A stretch of DNA of 64,000 bases from Petrolisthes cinctipes (taxonomy: Eukaryota > Arthropoda > Malacostraca > Decapoda > Porcellanidae): assembly GCA_033782935.1 (NCBI GenBank), contig JAWQEG010001220.1:496001-560000 (forward strand), read 5' to 3'. Both the position numbers and the translations under genes were made by a program. How positions within the stretch are numbered: the stretch's first letter is position 1; each line of letters opens with the position of its first letter. Positions 57,341 through 64,000 of the stretch are shown piece after piece. The notes under the pieces are model-generated. The model saw only the letters and a program-made list of their open reading frames with translations, searched no databases and was not told where the DNA came from.

Positions 57341-58549
57341 CTAACGCTTTCAGGGCCCGTGTCGCACTGTTTTTTCGGGAATAACTCTGTAACTAAAGGT
57401 TGGATCAGTATGATGTTTTGCCACGTGTTATTTCACACCTTCCGCTAATTTTTGGCACTATAATGGATTACCAAAAGTGAATAATTAAGGCACTTGTCTC
57501 CGAGAACTGTCATTTTTATGAAATTTAAGACTGGGATACGAACGATCATAGTGTGACGTATATACCACGACAGTCCACAGGCTCCACCCATCCCCTTCTT
57601 TCTCTCCCCCACCTTACTCTCTCTCTCTCTCTCTCTGGTCTCGAATCTGTTCGAAAATACAACACGGTCACAAGCTTTAGTCCTAAAAATATGTACAGGT
57701 ATATCATGTTAGCAGGCATTATGTTTTAATGTTATTGTTATAACTTTTTATCATATAGTGATAATAACAGCGAGGATATATATATGGTAGAGTTGTGTAC
57801 GATAATGCCAGTGCTTGACGGGATAGCAATGCTTTGTTGGAATTCAGGAGTGGTGTGTTTCATTCGTGTGAAATGGGTACACATGGACGAAGTGCTTTAC
57901 ACACAGTCAGATGCTGTGTGAGAGCCAACGGTGTCCGTCATGACGAAGATGTTACATTGTCCAAGTGGCTGTAGGAACACTTTTGTCATGCGGCTGTACT
58001 CTATGTACAGTTGCACACAGATGACTCGAGGCCACCTCATCCACCAATATGCTGGTGTTGTATCTGGTAACAGTGGCAGCTATGAATTGAACCGAAATTC
58101 AGTCGTCTGCTCGGGCGAAACAAACCCAATTATAATTTGTCAATATGCGGGTTTAACTGTTCTCTAATAAATATCATGTAAGTAAACGTATTATATTGAT
58201 AATGAGTAATATGTTATAATCATTACGGACATATTACAACAACAATATTACAACACATATATCCAAATAATGATAGCCCACATTCATTCATGGGAGAAAC
58301 ACGATTTTCGAATACTGCATCATCAATACCGAAACCAGTTTGTCTCACATGAAATAAAGCTTCAGTATTCAATTATATGTGTTGTAATAATAATATAATA
58401 ATTAACCCTACGTCCGGCCTTATCTGTCAGTGACACCATCAGATAATAGTTTACCATTACACATAATAAATGCTTCCAATATATATATATATATATATAT
58501 ATGACAAAGCTTGTGACCGCGTTGTATTTTCGAACTAAGTTTCGAGACC

Positions 58550-58581
<32 letters not shown>

Positions 58582-58856
58582 TAAGGTGGAGGAGAGAAAG
58601 AAGGGGATGGGTGGAGCCTGTGGACTGACTTGGTATATACGTCACACTATGATCGTTCGTATCCCAGTGTTAAATTTCATAAAAATGACAGTTATCGGTG
58701 ACAAGTGCCTTAATTATTCACTTTTGGTAATCCATTATAGTGCCAAAAATTAGCGGAAGGTGTGAAATAATACGTGGCAAAACATCATACTGATCCAACC
58801 TTTAGTTACAGAGTTATTCCCGAAAAACAGTGCGACACGGGCCCTGAAAGCGTTAG
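57341..58856. mobile_element. 1516-bp element with 345-bp terminal inverted repeats, TA-flanked
   Basis: The left arm (57341-57685) and right arm (58506-58856) are inverted copies with only a few differences by eye; the end is CTAACGCTTTCAGGGCCCGT. TA flanks both ends (57339-57340 and 58857-58858). Each arm contains the same (CT)n run. The 820-base centre holds one 78-codon frame (57931-58167) that I do not recognise. Confidence 0.85.
57931..58167 (+). CDS. Small unknown frame inside the long-TIR element
   Basis: Encodes 78 residues with CPSGC and three further Cys. It could be a remnant of the element's transposase C-terminus or chance. No motif allows assignment. Confidence 0.2.
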   Translation: MSVMTKMLHCPSGCRNTFVMRLYSMYSCTQMTRGHLIHQYAGVVSGNSGSYELNRNSVVCSGETNPIIICQYAGLTVL

Positions 58857-58858
58857 TA

Positions 58859-60886
58859 GTTATATAAAAATCCTGATACAATAACTCTACTATAACCCCG
58901 AGTTATGATACCATGAAACAATTCCACTACAAATAGAAAGCTTCTACGGGTTGCAGCCGTCTACAAAACTTATGTGAATATTTTCACTGCAGGTAACTGA
59001 AAGCACAAATACACAAGGATCTACATGGGTACAACCGTAATAAACTTTAATTGTGAGTTTCATGAAAGAGTATACTGTACATGTATGTTGGCAGGAAGTT
59101 ATAAAAAGAAATATCTTGTTCCCGGAAGTGACGCTGTGTAACTGCTTATGCCATTAGATTAATTTTCTCGAACTAATTACATTTTTCAGTGTAAGAAATC
59201 CACTTAAATTTTTGAGTAGCATGCGTCCAGAGGTCACATGTTGATTTAGTAATTCCAAAAGTTTCTCAGCAGGTAAATTGAGCTCAGCAAGTCAAACATT
59301 TTGCCTTAACACTTCAGCTCAGAGCAGCTGTATGTTGTTCATTTGAGCTCAGTGATTTTTGCCTTCTCTAGCAATGCATTCTAATGGATATGTCACTTAA
59401 ATACACCTGGTTGTAATGAAAGGAAGAAGTTCATGCTACATTTATTGCCAGCATACAATACAACAACATTATTCTTCAATATGCGGTAGGCCTATATAAA
59501 TTTTTAATATTACACAATGTCTTATTTCTGTCGAGTAATACTTTCTCATGACTATTTTTATCATTCCTTACAAAACTTCAGAAGTGTTCAATTTGGTAAT
59601 TATTGGACCTAGTTATAACCAAGATCTAGAATACCAGGTCTGCTCGTCAACTGTCACCCCACTGCCCATCTACGTCGATTGGCCCCCAAACTGAGGCTGC
59701 CCAAGTCTGTCAAATATGGGACGGGATAGTAGTCTCTATGATCGGGGTACATACAGGTCAATACTAGCCGCCCTTCGCATTTCAGTGGCAAAAATACCTT
59801 TTACTTTCTTGCCAAAATTCATGGTTTAGACTTTGTGTAGGTGAATCGTTTTTGTTTCTAAAATTTCTTCAAAAGCATAGGTATCGAAAGTTCTCAGTGG
59901 AAGTTTTCGAGAAATTACAAATAGGACTAGAAATAGTGATGTGAAAACAGAGTATATACGGGAGAATTCCTTCCCTCTGCCTGCGTATAGAAAATGGAAG
60001 TATTTTAATCCTTACCTGACTCACCTTATCAAATCCTTGGCTACTCGTTAAAACGTGATCACATATGTACACTTTCAATTTGGCTAAAACAAATTTTTAC
60101 GGTCACTCATTATCTATAATCATTACATTTTCAGTGACATAAATTTGATTGAGTTTGGGATAAAGTGTATATCTCGTGTTGATGTAGCTGTTTCGTGGAA
60201 GGAATAAAAACGAGTCGATCAGATTCCTTAATTTCCATAAGGATTTTTACATCTAATATATTCCTGTGATGACCGTTGAAGTTCACCGATAGATAATAAA
60301 GCGATTTCTTACTCAGTTCAATTTTCCATTTTGCAATATTGTCTCCGTCTTGATATTCGTTGGTGGTAAATTACGATCGTCCTTGTTGTAATGCAAAACA
60401 AAAAATCCTCCAGGGATGTAATAGACTGTTAACTAAAATGGCCCCGAGACAACTTTCTAGTGCGGAAGTGTTGTCTGGGTTGCTGCCATCACCACCACCA
60501 AGCAGAAGGTATAGACTCCCAACGTGTGTTTGGTTTGATGCATGGCTGGGGGCTGCCACGTCTGTCTTCTTTTCCCAGGATGTTTCGTCAGCTTTAGTTT
60601 ACAGTAATGGGGCTTGACCACAAGCCTCGTTACCCCAACCCACTCCAACTCATCATAACCTACTGAAATATATCAAGCCCAGGTATATTCCTGTTTACTT
60701 TAATGTACTAAATACAATGCAACCTGGTACAACCCAATCTAACATATTTAACTTCTCCCTAACTTACTAAACATAGGAATAGAATTTACTGACAGCTAAC
60801 CAGAAATAGTGAGGTGGTTACAAAGCAGGCACACTTGGAGAGAGCGTGGGATGAGTAGGTAGGTAGGCGTCCTTGTTGGTGGGTGG
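58859..60886. other. Intergenic stretch
   Basis: AT-rich. A plus-strand frame at 60360-60617 (MAPRQLSSAEVLSG internal) is of unknown value and I do not call it a gene. No repeat family recognised. Confidence 0.5.
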
Positions 60887-61355
60887 TGTAGCCACCAACT
60901 ATAAGTTGTGCTGCTACCTAAAGAAGGCTCCTGTGGTAAGGGCCACTGGCAGGGTTTCTCCACTACACTTCTCAGCCTCAGGAGCTAGTGTCTATAACTC
61001 TCTTTGAGAAGTGCTCAAGGAAGAGAGAGATGCGGTGAATAGTTCCTTATAATTTATTGGCAAAAAATAGTTAACAGTATATACAACTCTCTGCGTACTT
61101 GACGTTAACAAAGCTAAGAGTATTTGGTTATGGTATTAAATGTATAATACATATGTTGTATACATGAAATTTTGCAAGAGTATGCAGACAATGATATTAC
61201 ACAAAATGGCAAAGAGAATATGCTGAAAGAAATTGCATAGGCTATCTGCATGAAGGAATGTAATGGTAAATGAATCACAATACAGGCTGGTAGATAATTA
61301 GAGAATGGTTTACACTTCAATAAAAGAAAATCGACCTATATTATGGTACACTACA
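60887..61355 (-). repeat. 3' LTR of the intact gypsy element (469 bp)
   Basis: On the minus strand it begins TGTAGTGTACC at 61355, right after a polypurine tract (CTAGGGGGGGAG), and ends GGTGGCTACA at 60887. It has an AATAAA-type signal (about 61058). The other LTR is outside the window, so the left limit rests on the TG...CA rule only. Confidence 0.7.
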
Positions 61356-61366
61356 ATACTCCCCCC

Positions 61367-64000
61367 CTAGTTTCGAGGAAGGAGGAACGATACTCTTGTG
61401 TGTCGTAGTTTGTTGTTTCCAGCATGTGTTGGAGGAACAGTCACTTGCACTGCTTGCAGCATCTGGTCCGGATTCAGGATATAAGCAGGCTTGACCCGGT
61501 CTACGGCCACAACTTCTTGAGAACCATGTTTGTCGATGGTGAAGTTCTTCCTCGTCCTGCGAACTACTTGGAAGGGGCCCTGATATGGCTGCTGAAGGGG
61601 CCTTTTGACTGCATCGACTCTAACAAAGACGTGTGTGCAGGCTTCCAGGTCCTGGTGAACGAAGGTCTTCGAGTTGGACGTACGAGGCTGCACTGGCTGG
61701 AGGCACTTCATGGTATTTTTCAGGTGTGTTGCAAAGTCCTGAACGCTGCAAGGCTCCGGGTCTGGTGTGGCAGAGAGAAGCTCACCTGGGAGCCTGAGCG
61801 TAGAGCCATATACAAGCTCAGCAGAGGAGTTGTGCAGATCCGTTTTGAGTGAAGTTCTGATGCCAAGGAGGACAAAAGGTAGTGCTATTGACCAATCTTC
61901 TCTCTGGGCTGAAGCTGCCAGGGAAGATTTCAGCTGGCGGTGGAATCGTTCGACCGTTCCGTTGGCCTGTGGGTGATAGCTGGCGGTCCTGTATCGGCGG
62001 ATGCCAAGGAGTATCATGACCTTATTCCACACGCCTGACTCAAACTGACCACCTCGGTCAGAAGTAAGGCTTAGAGGCACACCAAACCTGGACACCCATG
62101 TAGCGATGAAGGCACGTGCAACAGTATCCGTGGTGATGTCGGTGAGAGGTACTGCCGCAGGCCAGCGTGTGAAACGGTCCACACAGGTGAGTAAATATCG
62201 ATAGCCATTGGAGTGCGGAAGTGGGCCAACGAGGTCTATGTGGACATGGTCAAATCTCTCGGTGACTGGCGTAAAGGTGGCTGCAGGAGAGTGTGTATGG
62301 CATGTGACCTTGGAAGCTTGACAGCGTATACATGTGCGTGCCCAGTGTCTGACGTCTTTATTTATGCCCTCCCATATGAAGCGGGAAGACATCATCTGGT
62401 GCGAGGCACGGATTCCAGGGTGTGAGAGGTCATGTAACTTCTTGAAGAGCTGGTGTCGATGTTTGTCTGGTATGTATGGACGGAGAGTGTCGGTGGAGGT
62501 GTCAGCGTACAGTGTGACCTGGGTGTCTGGAAGTATAATCTTCTTCATCTGTAGTGCAGGGTTATCCAACAGTCGCTGTAGCTCAGCGTCACCGACTTGA
62601 TCAGCAGCAATGGTGGCATAGTCGATGGGAGAAGATTTTACAGTACTGATGTTTCGAGAGAGGGCATCAGCTGGGGCATTGTCGGCACCTTTGACGTATC
62701 GTATATCCGTGGTAAACTGGGCAATGTAGTCCATGTGGCGCATTTGTCGTGGGGTGTAAGATTCCTTATTTCTGAGGAATGCTGTAGTGAGTGGCTTGTG
62801 GTCAGTGTAGATGTGGAAACTGCGTCCCTCGATGAAGTAGCGAAAACGCTTGACAGCTTTGAAGATGGCAAGTAGCTCCCTGTCATAGGCGCTATACTTC
62901 GACTCCGCCGAGGTGAGTTTCTTGGAAAAGAAGGCAATTGGCTTCCAGTATGTACCGACACGCTGTTGTAGGACGGCACCAACACCAATGTTTGAGGCGT
63001 CTGTAGCAATTGAAGTTTCTGCGTCTGGTGCAGGGAAAGAGAGCGTGGCAGCGTCGCTGAGGGCCTGTTTTGTTGAGAGGAAGGCCGCTTCCGCTTCTTC
63101 AGTCCAGACGAGGGTAACAGATTGACCTCTCTTGCAAGGTTTAATCATGGCATACAATGGTCGTAGCAGGAGTGAGCAGTGTGGAATGAAGCGGTTATAG
63201 TAATTAACCATCCCAAGGAACTCCTTGAGCTGGCGTTGGGTAGATGGCCTGGGAAACTGCTGGATGGACTCGCACTTTGAGGGAAGTGGAGCAATGCCTG
63301 TTGGAGAGACTGTGTGACCTAGGAACTCAAGGGATGTCACACCGAGTTCGGACTTGTCTGTGTTGATTTGGATGCCATAATCTTGCAGTCTCTGGAGGAC
63401 TTGGCGGAGGTGTTGTTTGTGGCTGGCTTCATCAGGACTAGCAATGAGAAGGTCATCTATGTAGGCAAAACAGTAGGGTAGACCTCGAAGGACCTCATCT
63501 ATGAAGCGTTGAAACGTTTGTGCCGCGTTCCGCAATCCAAAGGGCATCCGGACGTATTCAAACATGCCAAAAGGTGTGATAATGGCCGTCTTCGGGATGT
63601 CAGTGGGATGGACTGGAATCTGATGAAATGCTTTGACGAGGTCGATCCGAGAGAAGATAGTGGAACCTGAGAGTTGGGAAGTGAACTCTTGAATGTTGGG
63701 CACAGGATATCTATCTTCCACGGTGCGTGAATTGAGGGCACGGTAGTCACCACAAGGTCGTATGTCTCCGGTCTTCTTAGGAACAATGTGAAGAGCCGAC
63801 GACCAGTTACTGCTGCTGGGCCGTATAATGCCTTTACTCATCAGAGATTCGAACTCGGCTTTGGCTTTCTTATAACGCTCAGGGGCTAAGCTTCGGGCCT
63901 TGGCATGCACTGGGGGTCCGGTAGTCTCTATATGATGAGTCACGTGATGCTTGGCAGGTATGCTGGATGAGTAGGGTTGTGTCAGCATAGGGAATGACTT
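61367..64000 (-). CDS. Intact gypsy pol: RT, RNase H, integrase (partial, cut by window)
   Basis: The frame is open from the window edge to a stop at 61367, over 870 codons. [55 protein letters not shown]. RNase [37 protein letters not shown]. Integrase: [10 protein letters not shown] with CIRCQ zinc module, [19 protein letters not shown] and [17 protein letters not shown], then a QGPFQVVRR tail ending in HTRVSF. This is the standard gypsy order and resembles CsRn1/Kabuki-type elements (family assignment is inference). All catalytic acids are present and there are no stops, so the element is young. Protease and gag lie outside the window. Confidence 0.93.
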   Translation of the reverse strand, partial: KSFPMLTQPYSSSIPAKHHVTHHIETTGPPVHAKARSLAPERYKKAKAEFESLMSKGIIRPSSSNWSSALHIVPKKTGDIRPCGDYRALNSRTVEDRYPVPNIQEFTSQLSGSTIFSRIDLVKAFHQIPVHPTDIPKTAIITPFGMFEYVRMPFGLRNAAQTFQRFIDEVLRGLPYCFAYIDDLLIASPDEASHKQHLRQVLQRLQDYGIQINTDKSELGVTSLEFLGHTVSPTGIAPLPSKCESIQQFPRPSTQRQLKEFLGMVNYYNRFIPHCSLLLRPLYAMIKPCKRGQSVTLVWTEEAEAAFLSTKQALSDAATLSFPAPDAETSIATDASNIGVGAVLQQRVGTYWKPIAFFSKKLTSAESKYSAYDRELLAIFKAVKRFRYFIEGRSFHIYTDHKPLTTAFLRNKESYTPRQMRHMDYIAQFTTDIRYVKGADNAPADALSRNISTVKSSPIDYATIAADQVGDAELQRLLDNPALQMKKIILPDTQVTLYADTSTDTLRPYIPDKHRHQLFKKLHDLSHPGIRASHQMMSSRFIWEGINKDVRHWARTCIRCQASKVTCHTHSPAATFTPVTERFDHVHIDLVGPLPHSNGYRYLLTCVDRFTRWPAAVPLTDITTDTVARAFIATWVSRFGVPLSLTSDRGGQFESGVWNKVMILLGIRRYRTASYHPQANGTVERFHRQLKSSLAASAQREDWSIALPFVLLGIRTSLKTDLHNSSAELVYGSTLRLPGELLSATPDPEPCSVQDFATHLKNTMKCLQPVQPRTSNSKTFVHQDLEACTHVFVRVDAVKRPLQQPYQGPFQVVRRTRKNFTIDKHGSQEVVAVDRVKPAYILNPDQMLQAVQVTVPPTHAGNNKLRHTRVSFLLPRN

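Noticed and set aside
60360..60617. 85-codon plus-strand frame
   Set aside because: No family, start context or splice support; size is within chance for this composition.

Overview
The window is a stretch of repeat-rich animal genome. It contains spliceosomal intron signals, long (AT)n, (GA)n and (TG)n arrays, and almost every known class of eukaryotic transposable element. There are no rRNA or tRNA genes, operons or CRISPR arrays. The mix of DIRS, Penelope, CR1, RTE, P-element, Harbinger, hAT and several Ty3/gypsy lineages suggests an arthropod. A decapod crustacean is my best guess, but that is inference from repeat content only.

Layout. 1-6720: a decayed minus-strand Ty3/gypsy element with an env-like open frame at the window edge, split by a 2.3-kb minus-strand RTE-type LINE. 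6728-8650: a broken PIF/Harbinger transposase. 8.9-16.1 kb: small palindromic elements, simple repeats and a plausible three-exon host gene (12558 to 10661, minus). 16.15-20.99 kb: a near-complete minus-strand CR1-like LINE with two open frames and a candidate -1 frameshift signal between them. 21.7-25.6 kb: a degraded LINE carrying a hAT-type insertion. 26.1-29.6 kb: a plus-strand LINE with a PHD-like finger. 29.8-41.5 kb: a nest made of a minisatellite, then a gypsy element with integrase placed before reverse transcriptase, then a complete DIRS retrotransposon inside the gypsy LTR. 41.5-44.8 kb: two Penelope-like elements. 44.9-47.0 kb: a P-element/THAP9-type transposase. 49.4-50.7 kb: a 31-bp minisatellite. 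51.4-53.2 kb: an intact single-exon protein kinase with a Trp/Arg-rich repeat tail. 53.4-55.6 kb: another decayed LINE. 57.3-58.9 kb: a 1.5-kb element with long inverted repeats. 60.9-64.0 kb: the 3' LTR and an open pol of a young gypsy element that runs off the window.

Only the kinase and the three-exon cysteine-rich gene look like host genes. The rest are mobile elements in various states, often nested, and several junctions can be read to the base. The strongest observations are the candidate frameshift site in the CR1-like LINE, the short introns of the DIRS element with an unoccupied copy of its target site nearby, the integrase-first gypsy element, and a dispersed family of hairpin elements.
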